Assembly (NCBI GenBank): GCA_030765065.1
Contig: CM060985.1
Span: 4,278,001 to 4,342,000, forward strand
Source of the DNA: Deroplatys truncata
Lineage: Eukaryota; Arthropoda; Insecta; Mantodea; Mantidae
DNA: 64,000 nt
Direction of reading: 5' to 3'
Shown here: positions 24,757 through 35,830 of the stretch, one piece after another
How the letters are laid out: each line of letters starts with the position of its first letter
Numbering within the stretch: the stretch's first letter is position 1
Position numbers and translations under genes: made by a program
The notes under the pieces: generated by a model
What the model saw: the letters and a program-made list of their open reading frames with translations, nothing else
Told to the model about the DNA's origin: nothing
Databases searched by the model: none

Positions 24757-25157
24757 CAGATGTTCAAAAAAGGTTCTATATTTACAGATGCAAGAAAAGA
24801 AGAAAAGCCCTTCCTATAAAGCTAATACTCCGAGCACGAAACACAAGGTGTAAGATACGTATTGCTCAGCTATGTTGTGTACGACAGTGCTGTTTTCTTG
24901 TGCACAACAGGTAATACGAATCTTTCATGAGCGATGGATTGGTCGGGGAGGGACAATGCCTTGGGCTTCCGGTTCTCGTGACCCTTTAGATTTTGTCATT
25001 GTATGCAGTCCCAATAAATGACACTAAGAGAATACTGTTGGGGATGCCGGCCACATTATGAAGAAGAGTAGATGGTAGTGTAGTAGACTACAAAATACTT
25101 AGTTTACAACATTTGTTCCATGATACCTCCTCTGGAACCTTTTTTCCGGACATTCTG
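24757..25157. mobile_element. Mariner-type DNA transposon, deletion derivative
   Basis: The 401-bp segment has imperfect inverted ends: CAGATGTTCAAAAAAGGTTC at the left, and at the right the complement of CAGAATGTCCGGAAAAAAGG. Both ends are bordered by TA dinucleotides. Inside, at about 24932-25019 on the plus strand, the reading RWIGRGGTMPWASGSRDPLD resembles the conserved region around the last catalytic Asp (SPDL.PLDF type) of IS630/Tc1/mariner-like transposases in insects. It is broken by a stop soon after. The rest of the transposase is gone, so the copy cannot move on its own. Confidence 0.6.
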
Positions 25158-26269
25158 TATATATAAAAACAAACGAAGTGGGTAGAAACTCGTGTGAATG
25201 TAGCACTCCAGAATTTGTGTCTAAAAATGCTTTCTTTTATTTAGGGGGTGTGTTGGGTGGAATGACCGGCGTAGGTAGGGAGAGGTTTTGGAGTTGAAAT
25301 CCCCCTTGGTGTAAAACAATAGCATGTTTGTTCAGATCGCCTTGGCATGTTTTCGTCCCGTTACAGCATAACTAGAAACACAGGCTGGCAGCGGTAACAT
25401 AAAATACTTCAAAGGGACCATTAATTCCCACCTCCTGGAATACATTTTAATTCCAATGCTGTAATATAAAATGAATTAATTTCCACTCAGGATTAATTAA
25501 TATTTTTCATTTGAGTTGATACAAATCGTTTCATAAGGCCCAATACACTACTGGGTCGAGTACAAATGTTACTATAGGTACTGAAGAATATAAAAAGGGG
25601 ACAATTTTCAGCTACAAGGAACTGACATACATCTGTGACGTAAAACCAGGGCCGCCCATGAAGGGGAGGGCGGATCGGAACATTTTTGAGAATACAAAAA
25701 TATTGAAGTAAATTAAAATAGCTAATACAAAGACATTTGTTACAATTTTTAATTCAGTAGTGTAATTAACTCGATTTACATATTTAAATTCACTAATCTA
25801 AAGGTGCTGTATACCCCCAAAAGTAGGTTAAGTACAAGTTGTTATTAATACTGTGTGGCATAGGATGAAATGATAACTTTTGGAAGTGTAACATTACAGG
25901 TAGGTATGCAGTTGTATATTCGTTTATTTAGATACCACCTGACAAATATTCTTATTTCTAATTTTTTGCTGTAAATATGACGATATTGATTTTAATTTTC
26001 CAATCATTTGTTTAAGGTTTTACCGTGCAATGGTATCACAATAGCTTCTGCAGTCAGTCCCTTTGTCCAGCGGCATGAAATACTTGACATTGAAGTCTCA
26101 GAGATGGGCCCCTCTAAGTGAGAGAAAAGACTGTGTAACATTTCCGTGACACAAACGAGATAGTTGTTCAGTAGCCGATCTGACACATCCTCTCTCTATC
26201 TCTACCCTCACAGTATTTCCCCTACTCACAAACACTATCTGATTCTAGTTATTGCGTAGCTATAAGCGA
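25158..26269. other. AT-rich DNA, no gene recognised
   Basis: One partial DR1 motif (GGTAGAAACTCGTGTGAATG at 25180-25199), then unrecognised sequence. No credible ORF or RNA gene. Confidence 0.4.
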
Positions 26270-26990
26270 TAGTCACATTTTTACGTAAGTATTGCATTCC
26301 AACAAAAATTGGATACTGAGATTTCACCGGAAATACACCTTTTGAGGCGCTCTGAATCCAAAAAAGGTATTTTTAGAAAAACGTCCCGGTGTGTGAATAG
26401 CATAAATTGGTATTTAGGTTCAGTATCTTTCAAACATGCGACACGAAGATTTTCAAGAGAATTGCTCCACTCCAGAGTACCCTTTACTTGGAACATTTTT
26501 GGAAATTTTGATATTCTTAAAAATGGCTGTAACGATTTTGATTAAAATATCACATGTTTAACATATTTTCATGGCAAATGAAATGTATGTCTTGAATTTT
26601 CTGGGAATGTCCCCAAAAGTCGTCTTCATTGTGAATGGCTTTTGCATAGCTGGTAAACCGTAATGGATAGATACAATTTTTGTACACAAAAAAATGTAGA
26701 TGTCGTTAAAACGCACAACCTATGTCATATAGATTTTTTTTGGAGTGAACCATTTTCAAGATACTCCTTGTTATTTGTTTGAATTTTCCAATACTTATAC
26801 TTTTTCTCAAATGGGAATTCGTTATTTGTTTTTTTTTTATGTCCTGGTAAAGCAAAGAGGATGGAATGCTCCACATAGCAACCAGCTCTTAAAACATTTG
26901 ACTATCGCATATTCACCTTGCATCTACAAGAAAATTAGCAATAAGACTAACATGAAGTAGCGTTTGTACAAGAGTAGAGAAAGTGATGTG
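26270..26990 (+). repeat. Dispersed repeat DR1, copy 7
   Basis: Starts near GGATACTGAGATTTCACCGG (26310-26329) and carries CGACACGAAGATTTTCAAG (26440-26458), CGATTTTGATTAAAATATC (26533-26551), CATTTGACTATCGCAT (26896-26911) and GTAGAGAAAGTGATGTGAGT (26974-26993). Overlapping ORFs of 64-79 codons are not credible. Confidence 0.6.
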
Positions 26991-27350
26991 AGTGCAACAC
27001 ATGAGATTTTTATAAACCGTGTGATGCTTTTGACCACTATAGCAAGTATTTCGGAAAGTTTAAAGCGTACATTTTTTCTTACGGTTTATCAGTTATGCAG
27101 GGACTTCGCTGAAAACTCAAGATTTACATTTTATTTGATAAGAAAAGGTGTATTTTAACCCAAGTGGTTATAGTTATTTTTGAAAAAAAAAACATTTGCA
27201 TGGGGCGGGGGGATCTTGTTGAAAATGTCTGCAAGTTAGTTGCTGTTGTCAAACTGACTCACTCACTAAAAAGCTTTTTGAGATTCAAGGTGCTTCAAAA
27301 CGTGTATTTTAGTGAAATCTCGGTATCTAATTTTTCGGTGGAATGCTCTG
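26991..27350. repeat. DR1 fragment, partly reverse
   Basis: Degenerate DR1-like pieces, including a reverse segment near 27290-27345 (TCAAAACGTGTATTTTAGTG, ATCTCGGTATC). Too decayed to set boundaries. Confidence 0.35.
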
Positions 27351-27660
27351 CTTATTATAGGTTCAGGTTGCGGACACTGCGGCTGCAGGAAGGGACGAGG
27401 TGAATGAACCACAGGAGACTACATGGCGCAGACATCAAGCAGCCCTCTCGTGTCCACTGGGAATAGTCTTTCCTTTGAGCAAGAATCCGCGCCATCTGTC
27501 CGGCACCGCCATCTCGAACAAGGAAGCGGAATGAAAGGGAAATGGTGGTAGATGAGAAAGCACCCCAACCAGGGAAAACCCGAAGTGTCGTAGAGGAAAC
27601 AGAAACGTTAACATGCATCAAATCGAACTCAAGGCAGTCTACTGAGCTCAGGAGTGGCTT
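27351..27660 (-). other. GC-richer patch, unrecognised repeat or relict
   Basis: About 300 bp of higher GC than its surroundings, with an 88-codon minus-strand ORF (27355-27621, starting MMHVNVSVSSTTLRVFPG). The composition step suggests an inserted element. I recognise no domain, and it is not called as a gene. Confidence 0.3.
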
Positions 27661-28339
27661 TTTAAATCACTTTTATTTCCCCACTATAAAACGTTAATAC
27701 AGTGATTTTTTATGCAGAATCCTTCCCTTTACCCCTTAAAACAATTACTTCGTAAATGCTGGTATTCCTTAACCTCCCCTCCAAGTATCTTTTGGCGGTC
27801 TGTCTCGTTGGTATTTAATGACATAATACAGAAACAGGAGTGCTAGACTTGGAGAAAGTTCCTCAAAGTGTAGCTAGGCTTCTAATAAATAATGTCTTTA
27901 TGTCACAGTTCCCCAGGCGCTGGTACAATAGTACAAATAGTACCGTTCGTTATTAGTACATTTGTAAAGGGGTTGAAATCAGAAGTTGTTTTATAGCCTA
28001 TGCCCATCAAGAAAAAGGGTGCTTGTCAATTATAAAAGCAATTTTGGTTTCTATAGTTCTGTTAGTTGTGTTACGGGAATAGCGTCTAAGATCGACATTG
28101 TTTCTGGCACCAAACTTCTTTATTAAATTCCCAAAATTATTACTTAAACTGTCTCAGACCTTGCATTGCAGCAGTCATAGAGACGGGACTGACAACTTAA
28201 GATTTTATTCAACAAAATTGTAACTACAGTAACTATGGAAACCAAACGCCATTTATTTTTATAATGCTTTAAAACTGAAAGTAAAGTTTTCGCTTTGCAG
28301 CATTACGTGTTCGTGTGGTTTTACTTACGTTCTCTACCG
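27661..28339. other. No recognised feature
   Basis: AT-rich sequence with no ORF of note and no clear repeat. Confidence 0.4.
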
Positions 28340-29130
28340 AGTATAACACGTAGGGAGAGTACTGTATTCCACCCAAACATTCGAGGCCTAGATTTCAGCT
28401 CCCAGAACCCCCCGAAAAAGCGTTTTTAGAAAAAAAAAAAAAGGTCGGTATGTGTATCTCTGAACAGCATAACTCAAAAACTAAAACTCAGATAAATGTC
28501 AAACTTGGTATTTAAGTTCAGTATCTTCCAAAGATGCGACACGAAGAAAATCTCTCCACCCCAAATTATCCTTTACATGGAACATTTTTCGAATTTTTTG
28601 ATTTTCTAAAAAATGGCTGTAACGATTTTGATTGAAATATCATATACTATAGATATTTACATGACAAATAAAATGCATATCTTGAACGTTCTGGGAATAG
28701 CCTGCAAAGTGCTACGAATCTTGTATAACTGTAAACGTTAAGCGAAAGACGAAAATGTACTTCAGAAAAAATGTAGATGTCTTTAAAACATACAAGTTAT
28801 TTCAAATAATTCATGTGGCATAAGCCATTTCTGAGATATTCCTTATCAATGGTTCGATTTCTTCAATACTTCGTCATTCTTCTAAAGTCCTCGACATTCA
28901 CTTGTTTCTCGCGATGTCATGGCCAGCATATAGCGTGCAGTTGTTAAACATTTGACTATCGCTGTTCTCTATAACGAAATGTAGCTGTTTCTGTAAAGGT
29001 TTATCTCGGTTAAAATGAAGTACATAGGAAAAGAGGTTTTAGTAAGAAAAGTTTGTATATCCACTAATAAAGATAGAGCAGTGAATGTAAGACATCAGAT
29101 TTTTGTATATTAATTTTCCGCTTGAGTTAT
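28340..29130 (+). repeat. Dispersed repeat DR1, copy 8
   Basis: Well preserved: AACAGCATAACTCAAAAACT (28454-28473), GATGCGACACGAAGAAAAT, CCTTTACATGGAACATTTTT, CGATTTTGATTGAAATATCA, TTTACATGACAAATAAAATG, and CATTTGACTATCGCTG (28948-28963). Confidence 0.65.
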
Positions 29131-29533
29131 GTTTTTCACAGAGTTAATACTTCTCTTTAATGAAGAACGTGAATGTTAATTGAGACTATGATAGCTAAGT
29201 GGGAGGTTATTGCTAGCAACACAAGGACAAACAGTTCAGATTTCAGCAACATTTCTGTGGTTACATTCGCCAGGTAGAATAACATCGAACACAACAAATA
29301 TGAGGCGACTTCTTCAGGAGTAACTGAAACATTAAACATCTTATGCGTCACATTCACACAACTTTCTCTAACCATTAAGTATTACAAAAGCTAAACATTT
29401 GCAGAACTAGTGTCAGCGATGAACTGTATTTATGAAGAATGTTCATGTACATTTCCACTGTGCAATATTTGAAATAGTGTTGCGGCTTTGCATCTCTTTC
29501 ACAAACATTTGTATTCTGGATTTTGCTGTAAAC
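29131..29533. other. Unique DNA flanking the Polinton insertion
   Basis: A 72-codon minus-strand ORF (29157-29375) lies here without recognisable features. The insertion target AATGAC ends this stretch. Confidence 0.4.
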
Positions 29534-29539
29534 AATGAC
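29534..29539. repeat. Left target-site duplication (AATGAC)
   Basis: AATGAC directly precedes the element's first bases (AGTAGTATA) and is repeated exactly after its last base at 45732-45737. Six-bp duplications are characteristic of Polinton/Maverick insertion. Confidence 0.9.
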
Positions 29540-29604
29540 AGTAGTATAGAATTGCGGGGACTGGCACAGTTAATTTATGCATGGCTATTCATATGCTAAT
29601 TAGA

Positions 29605-29629
29605 CCCCCGCCCCCTCCCCCCACCCCCA
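29605..29629 (-). other. G-quadruplex-like run near left end
   Basis: The plus strand is C-rich here, so the minus strand has four runs of five or six G separated by single bases, 65-90 bp from the element terminus. The mirrored copy is at 45643-45666. Such a tract can fold into a G-quadruplex. A role in terminal replication is only a suggestion. Confidence 0.6.
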
Positions 29630-29639
29630 GCTCCTTGGT

Positions 29640-30370
29640 AGTTTTACTTGCACTCGAGGGTCATAAATCTTGTTGAGTACAATGGAAGCTTGACAGTTAA
29701 GTAATTAAGGCTGTCAATCAACTGTCAAAACGAACAAAGGGGTCATAAATTTAAGGTTCTGTAACAAAGGCGAGATGTTTTTCCTACCCCTTCCACATCA
29801 GGCCACTTCTGCACCTGGTCAGTTACCCACCCCCACTTGCATTGTTTGTCGAACACGTGGCATACTCATTCCACAAGCCAATAACAAAGCCGGTCCCTTT
29901 CCATTGTGTAAGAGATTCTATTGTGTGTGCCTTTCTATTGTCCTGGGCAAAACTAGTTTAGAAAGACACCTGCGGCGTTCCCATCCCACTACTCCATAAC
30001 AAAGCCTGACCCTTTCCATTGTTTGAGCTTAACAAAAGAATTCGAGGGCTGCTTTATACTCGTCCTGTCCTTGTTTGCGTGAAAGAGAGAGACACTTGTT
30101 TACCAACTCTGCGTAACAACGTCAGAGTCGCCATCATGATTTTGCCTGAGGGAGTTCTCCCCGATGTTTTACGACATCCTACGAATATACCCGAGCATAG
30201 TTAACAAGTATTCTGTTTGGTTTATTTCAGCCAGCGACTCTGAAAAAGCGTCTAATATACATTTCATTACATGCATTAAACCTCTGCGTGATATCCATAG
30301 ATCGGTGTTCGATTCTTACTGTAATCAAAAGTTTATTGCTAATGAGAAATTGATGATTGATATTATTATA
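29640..30370 (+). other. Left subterminal non-coding region
   Basis: Overlapping ORFs of 74, 61 and 72 codons (29775-30382) are mirrored in the right arm, but their composition is poor and they show no motif. I regard this as non-coding terminal sequence. Confidence 0.45.
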
Positions 30371-30374
30371 TCAT

Positions 30375-31055
30375 TACCCTAATTAATAAAAAAGGTGTTC
30401 AGAGAATTCTAACTTGACTCTTACCAAGTGAAACTCTAATGCTTAATAACTATTAAACTATGAAAGGTCAGATTAAAAAAATGTATTTATCAAATATAAT
30501 TTAATTTTTTATATATCATTACCCAAATTAATGAAAGGGCGTTCAGAGGGTTCTAGCTCGAATCTTACGCAGCGAAACTCTAATGCACAATAACTATTAA
30601 ACTATGCGCGGCCGGATTAAAATGTATTTAACAAATATAATTTAATTTTTATATATCATTACAATAATTAATAAAAAGGGTGTTCAGAGGGTCCTAGATC
30701 GCATCTGCGAAACTCTAATGCACAATAACTATTAAACTATGCACGGCTAGATTAAAATGTATTTAACAAATATAATTTAATTAATGAAACGGTGTTCAGA
30801 GGGTTCAAGATCGAATCTGCGAAACTCTAATGCTTAATAAATATTAAACTATGTGAGTATTGGGCGGTCAGATTAAAACGTGTTTAACAAATATAATTTA
30901 ATTTATACGCCATTACAATGTTTAACGAGCTGTATTCTTAGGAACCAGAGGTCCATAGTTTGAATCTTACCCTGCGAAACGTTATAATAACTATTAAAAT
31001 ATTGAAGCAGGGGGCGGTCGGATTAAAATTGCAATTAGCAAATATAATTATTTAT
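30375..31055 (+). repeat. Five diverged tandem repeats of about 110-143 bp (left arm)
   Basis: Units start near 30381, 30524, 30666, 30778 and 30917. Most share AATTAAT...GGTGTTCAGAGG, a TTCGAATC-like motif, GAAACTCTAATGC, AATAACTATTAAACTATG and AACAAATATAATTTAATT. The mirror copy is at about 44217-44790. Confidence 0.8.
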
Positions 31056-31146
31056 ATTAAACCTGGTGCATACTTAGATATCCCGATGCCTAGACAACAT
31101 TCTTTCTTCTCTCTTTTTCTTTCTATCTATCTCTTTCTTTCTCCAC

Positions 31147-31545
31147 GACTTGTACACATTCAGGCGTTCGCATATACACGAGCACTTGCACACACATCAG
31201 CAAACATACACTGGTGCACGCATGCACACACACGCACACACGTACATGTAAGTACACACACGCACACACGCGCACATACATACACCAACACACGCACACA
31301 TACATACACCAGTACACACACGCATTCACGCACCTCATGCGTATACCTACATACACCAGTGCTCTTACACTCACACATACATATACATGGACACACACAC
31401 ATACACGCACACACACTCGCGTACATACATACACTGTTACACTTGCACATACGCACACGACCACACACACACATGCAAACACATATGTCTGTTCACCTAC
31501 ACCCGACAGCACCAACCCACACACACACACACACACACCAACTCA
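31147..31545 (+). repeat. CA-rich low-complexity tract (left arm)
   Basis: About 400 bp of degenerate ACAC/ATAC repeats. It yields long His/Thr ORFs on the plus strand and Cys/Val ORFs on the minus strand, which are artefacts of the dinucleotide bias. The right-arm copy (about 43697-44120) has one extra repeat of about 30 bp. Confidence 0.9.
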
Positions 31546-31639
31546 CGCGCATGTCCTGAATGAAAAGAGACAAAACGATGCAATAAAAACTAATTATAGC
31601 TCGGGATGCGACGCGTCATTTACGAATTGTTCGAAACTG

Positions 31640-32440
31640 GTCTGGATGCAGGGGTTCGAATCCTAGGAGGGATTACAAATTCATCTTCTAATAACTACAA
31701 AACTAATTAAAATAAGGACAGTAAATAAACTTTATTACTTTTATGTCATTAGTTCCTTTCTTGTGCATGTATATTAGAGTCCAGGTGTCATGGGTTCGAT
31801 CCTTAATTTTAAAATCTCAATTATCTCGGAAACTAACAGTGATAGAGGAGCGGACCAAAGCACGATTGTTACCTCCTATGATGAACAACTAATGCCTTAT
31901 ATAATTTCCAATCAATTGTCCCTAGTTCGAATCCTGAATTTTCAGTGACTTCCTTAATTTTCCAGTGTACACTAGAATATATCACTTAGATCGATGCTGT
32001 AACTGCATACAGGACTTTTAAACACAAGGTAATATTATAAATAATTTTGTTTCTGGCGTTCTGAGTTCGAATACCGATTCAATGAAGTTTACTTATAAAT
32101 TTAATAACAGTAAATAATTAAGACAAAGGTACCAAATAAACCTATTACGTTTATGTCATCAGATAATATCTTGCGGGCGTATATTAGGGTACCTGACGTC
32201 CAAGGTTCGATCCTTAAGTTTAAATCTCAATTATCGCAGAAACTAGCAGAGATAGAGCTGTAGACGAAAGCATGTTTGATAGCTCATGCAATGAACAATT
32301 AATGCTGTATATAATTTTTAATCAGTTGCCCCTAGTTCGAACCCCGATCTTTCAATGACTTCACTGATTTTCCTCTGTACTCTAGAATACATCGCTTAGA
32401 TTGATGCTTTAACTGTATGCAGCTTTGTGTAACGACATTA
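31640..32440 (+). repeat. Tandem segment carrying B-box-like motifs (left arm)
   Basis: Two diverged copies of a unit of about 410 bp (about 31690-32100 and 32100-32440). Within them, near-consensus RNA polymerase III B-box motifs recur: GGTTCGAATCC (31653-31663), GGTTCGATCC (31793-31802), AGTTCGAATCC (31925-31935), AGTTCGAATACC (32064-32075), GGTTCGATCC (32204-32213) and AGTTCGAACCCC (32334-32345). No tRNA cloverleaf or convincing A box was found. Confidence 0.65.
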
Positions 32441-32457
32441 TGGATGTACTCTGTGTG

Positions 32458-32505
32458 AGAAAGAGCGAGAGAGGGAGAGAGAGAGCGAGAGGAAGTGAAA
32501 CAAGC
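32458..32505 (+). repeat. GA-rich tract upstream of promoter (left arm)
   Basis: A GAGA-type purine run (AGAGAGGGAGAGAGAGAGCG, 32466-32485), about 150 bp upstream of the TATA box of the small-protein gene. GAGA tracts are common in arthropod promoters. The mirror copy is near 42752-42795. Confidence 0.5.
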
Positions 32506-32636
32506 AGGGATAGAAGTGCTGAGGGCCTCTGCGCATGCGTAGCAAGAGATGATGTCATTGGCTGCAATAATCACGTGAGTGTAAGCATCACAGCCATGAT
32601 GACGTGCCGGCATCACCTGGAGGGGGTTTAGATCCC

Positions 32637-32644
32637 TATATAAA
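32637..32644 (+). promoter_or_regulatory. TATA box of left-arm small-protein gene
   Basis: TATATAAA lies about 130 bp before the first-exon ATG (32768). The same spacing holds in the right arm (42608-42615). It is the best RNA polymerase II promoter in the arm. Confidence 0.6.
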
Positions 32645-32767
32645 CAGATATCTGCCCATGTTAGAACTGTTGTGTACTTATTAACTTTACATTCAAGTTT
32701 TAAAGAGCATTAAAAGCAACGTGAGCTGCAGGCCGTCTACACATTCAGCACATATCAAAACGTGGCA

Positions 32768-33926
32768 ATGCAAGGTGAGTTTTAAATAACTATACAAAAT
32801 CACTGTTGGCTTTTACAATACATTTAATGTTGTTTAAACGTTACAGTACATGAAAGACGATTCGTTGCAAAGAGCATAATATTTTCTAATCTGTGCTTTA
32901 CATTCACATGGATTTCACTGCATACTCTTCTTCAGTTCACATGATTTTCGCCACACATTCTTCTTACATAAACATTCATACGATTTTCCCCCCCTCATTC
33001 TTTGTTTCACTATACACTCACATGATTTCCTCTACTCATTCTTTGTTCCCCTACAGTTCATGCCCTGTTAACATTAACATGACTTTCTCTGCACATTCTT
33101 TACTTCCATTAACATTCACATGATTTTCGCCACACATTCTTCTTACCTAAACATTCATACGATTTTCCCGCTCATTCTTTGTTTCACTATACACTCACAT
33201 GATTTCCTCTGCTCATTCTTTGTTCCCCTACAGGTTCATGCTCTGTTAACATTCACACGACTTTCTCTGCACATTCTTTGTTTCCATTAACATTCACACG
33301 ATCTTCGCTACAAATTCTTCTTACATAAACATTCATACGATTTTCCCCCACTCATTCTTTGTTTCACTATACATTCGCAAACGATTTCCCATACTCATTC
33401 TTTGGTTCTCTGCTGGCTCATTTTCAATGAACATTCACATGATTTTCTGTACTTATTCTTTGTTTCTCTACACATTCATAGGCTTACTTACAAAACATAC
33501 ACACCCTAGTTCTAATATAAAGAAGTGTATAACTCGTTCTTCAACTTGAATAATGTAGTGAATATAATAATTCATGACAATGTCTGTTACAGTTTGTTTA
33601 GCTGATAGACTTAACAAGATGGTGGAAGAGCGTAGTTTCCTACCGACTCGTAGAGTTCAAGACCTCGAAATAGGTCTTAACTAGAGATAAAGTCCTTAAA
33701 GAGAGTTCAAACAAGATATGGTACCAGGATCGTATCTTCGCTGGATGATTGTCAAGTGTTCTTGCCAGAGCGCTATAATTCGTTAACCGATCAAGAGATT
33801 GCAGAAATACCTGGGAACATATACCTCCAGTATAACGGCATGGCAGAGACGGGGAAATTTAAGACATGTAAATTGTCTTTTTTACATGCAAAGAAGGTGC
33901 GTAGAAGTGTCAAACTTAAGTATTGA
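32768..33926 (+). pseudogene. Small OB-fold-like Polinton protein gene, left copy (frameshifted)
   Basis: Mirror copy of the gene at 41324-42484. Exon 1 is ATGCAAG followed by GTGAGT (32768-32780), a perfect donor. The acceptor is TCTGTTACAG ending at 33592, and exon 2 would run to the TGA at 33924-33926. Around 33681-33684 one T present in the right arm is missing (CTAGAGATAA against CTATGAGATAA), which creates an immediate stop about one quarter of the way into exon 2. The promoter, splice sites and the rest of the frame are kept, so the damage is recent and specific to this arm. Confidence 0.6.
32895..33490 (+). repeat. Tandem repeats of about 40 bp in the intron (left arm)
   Basis: About 14 imperfect units built on CATTCACATGATTTTC, TGCACATTCTTTGTTTC and similar, grouped in super-repeats of about 180 bp (near 32940, 33118 and 33297). 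They fill most of the intron of the small-protein gene. The mirrored copy is at about 41760-42360. Confidence 0.8.
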
Positions 33927-34135
33927 ATGTTCTCCCATTTCACAATGAAAAATTCATAAATAAAACAACTGACTCATTGATATTACATATAAAGATACAA
34001 AAGATGCATATTATAGAATTTTATAAAAAATTTACGAAATTACAATATCACATGCTTTGAGTTTAATTATATCTAGCGCATTGAAATAACTCTAAATATC
34101 CGAATGTTTATACAAATCTTTGTGCTTCTTTTTAC

Positions 34136-34498
34136 ATGTGCAATATGCTTCATTTTACATGTATCATAACAAAAAATGTAATTCTTTCCAGGTTGCCTTT
34201 ACTTGACCAAGATAGTTTTCTAAGACTTTCATTGTGCGATGTTTCAGGGTGTGCAATAAGAGGAAGAAGAAGAGGAATAGCCTGCTGTCATGCAAAGGAT
34301 GCTGACGCTATTGGAGGGTGGAATAAGCACCATCGGCACCTACAAGAAACATTTCGGCAAGAAACGGGTGCTGAGACATCTACATCACCGAAACACATTA
34401 AGACAGGATCCTTATATAACATTACAGGGTATACAATGAAAAAATACGGTCAATTTTGTATACAATTCAATGCAAGGCTGAGAGTTAGCTCGAACTAG
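34136..34498 (+). CDS. Hypothetical Polinton-arm ORF, left copy
   Basis: A 120-residue ORF conserved without a break in both arms (right copy 40752-41114). A good splice acceptor (ATTCTTTCCAG, 34181-34191) lies inside its 5' part, so the true coding part may begin there at residues like RLPLLDQDSFLRLS, with an upstream exon not found. The middle has CDVSGCAIRGRRRGIACCH, a Cys- and Arg-rich segment. The C-terminus (SLYNITGYTMKKYGQFCIQF) weakly recalls the Y-I...K.(R/K)YG pattern of the neighbouring small OB-fold-like protein and may be a diverged relative. Function is unknown. It sits between that gene and the capsid remnant. Confidence 0.4.
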   Translation: MCNMLHFTCIITKNVILSRLPLLDQDSFLRLSLCDVSGCAIRGRRRGIACCHAKDADAIGGWNKHHRHLQETFRQETGAETSTSPKHIKTGSLYNITGYTMKKYGQFCIQFNARLRVSSN

Positions 34499-35154
34499 TC
34501 TCCCTATATTCATTGAAATTAAGCATTGTGAGCAATAATTTAAGTGACTGTGAAAATACTTTAAGTAATGGTGAAATTTGTATTCTAAAAGACTTCAGCC
34601 CTGTATACATTAACAGCATTAAGACTGTTTGCCACGCTGGAATACAAATTATGAAAATAAAAAGACTTTCATTTAAATAATAAGGAAATTTGCATAACCT
34701 GCTGTTACAAGTGTAATTGCATATACAGAAACAATGAGTCGGATGAGAAAGTGATGGAAATGTAAGATAAATAATAACAATAAAAGAATTAAGGTATGCT
34801 TTTACATAGTGTTTTTATTCATTAAAAATCCTTGCATTCCTAATGAAAAATAAATCATTACAATGATTAGTTTAAGTTATGTCACAATGATCAAAAAGAG
34901 AACCGTCTTTAGATGCATTACTCGATCTTAAGTCAGAGCACCAAAAAAGACAAATCACGGCTTCTCCATTTTAGATGCGGTGTCACTATTCAGGTAAATT
35001 CCTGTAACACAGCAGGTTGAGTATGCAGATCCGTTGTCCTAAATGGGTGAAACAGAGTCTTATCCAGCTTAACAGTCTTGAGATCTCAGCATCAGAAAGT
35101 CGAATCACAAGCCTTCTCCACTCGATGAGTACAGGTTTAACAACAGCATTCTCT
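34499..35154. other. Left-arm interval without intact gene
   Basis: AT-rich sequence. The part from about 34960 to 35154 mirrors DNA just downstream of the capsid remnant and shows short coding-like stretches on the minus strand with stops. Nothing can be named. Confidence 0.4.
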
Positions 35155-35328
35155 TCACCCTGAGACGATGTAAAGTATATAAATGTTCAACTTGACAAGG
35201 GATTCTAAACTCGTTGTTAGAGTCCAGAACTGATGTATTATATGGTGAAAACACGTGTTCCTCTTCTTAGTGATCTTGTCGTCGAATCTCGGTGTCATTG
35301 AGGTGTCGATAACATTGAAGATGCCCAT
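35155..35328 (-). pseudogene. Major-capsid-protein N-terminal remnant, left copy (frameshifted)
   Basis: Mirror of 39922-40095. The minus-strand ORF starts MGIFNVIDTSMTPRFDDKIT and then leaves the capsid-like frame at a purine-rich run near 35262. Capsid-like sequence continues in another frame up to about 35150. The same frameshift is present in the right arm, so it is older than the arm duplication or has been copied between arms. The remaining several hundred codons of a capsid protein are missing. Confidence 0.45.
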
Positions 35329-35330
35329 GA

Positions 35331-35480
35331 TTATAGGATTCTGAAGCCCAATAACTGTAGGAACTGCTGATTGCGTGATGTTAACTTGATGGGCGTCAAG
35401 GGCAGAGCATGATGTGTGCGTCGAATCATTCCATTATTATATCCTCGACGTCGTTGACTTCTTCTAAAATCTATAGGCAT
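35331..35480 (-). CDS. 49-residue Arg-rich ORF, left copy
   Basis: A minus-strand ORF starting MPIDFRRSQRRRGYNNGMIR and ending in the motif RNQQFLQLLGFRIL. It is intact and the same in both arms (right copy 39770-39919). It lies 2 bp upstream of the capsid remnant in the same orientation. Short basic ORFs just upstream of the capsid gene are a recurring feature of insect Polinton-like elements as I recall, but the function is unknown. Confidence 0.45.
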   Translation of the reverse strand: MPIDFRRSQRRRGYNNGMIRRTHHALPLTPIKLTSRNQQFLQLLGFRIL

Positions 35481-35827
35481 TATGCTTATATCCTTGTTTA
35501 TAAAGGCAATGATATTGCTGTTAGGCTCCCCTGTTGCTCTATGAAGCGGATGTTTATGAACAACAGGTAAAATTTGATTTGATGGTTCCTGTGAAATACG
35601 TTATCCAGCCGTAACAGATGGGAACACTGGTAGATGGAGTGTCCACTTTTACTATCGAGGAAGGAGACTGCGCTAAATTCGTATGATGCTCAACTTAAAT
35701 ATATTCACTAGGAAATCAGATTCAGACAGCTGATTAGATGGAATAACTTTGTCACTGAAGGACCACAGAACGTTCCTATAGAACAATCACTGGAAAAAAT
35801 CAAGAGTGAAAGGACATTTTAATGACA

Positions 35828-35830
<3 letters not shown>

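Noticed and set aside
29775..30382. ORFs of 74, 61 and 72 codons near the Polinton terminus
   Set aside because: They are mirrored in both arms only because the arms are copies. Overlap, composition and lack of motifs argue against coding.
31123..31666. His/Thr-rich and Cys/Val-rich ORFs in the CA/GT tracts (also 43584-44308)
   Set aside because: Composition artefacts of dinucleotide repeats.
31640..32440. tRNA genes at the GGTTCGAATCC motifs
   Set aside because: No acceptor stem, anticodon arm or convincing A box is visible around the motifs.
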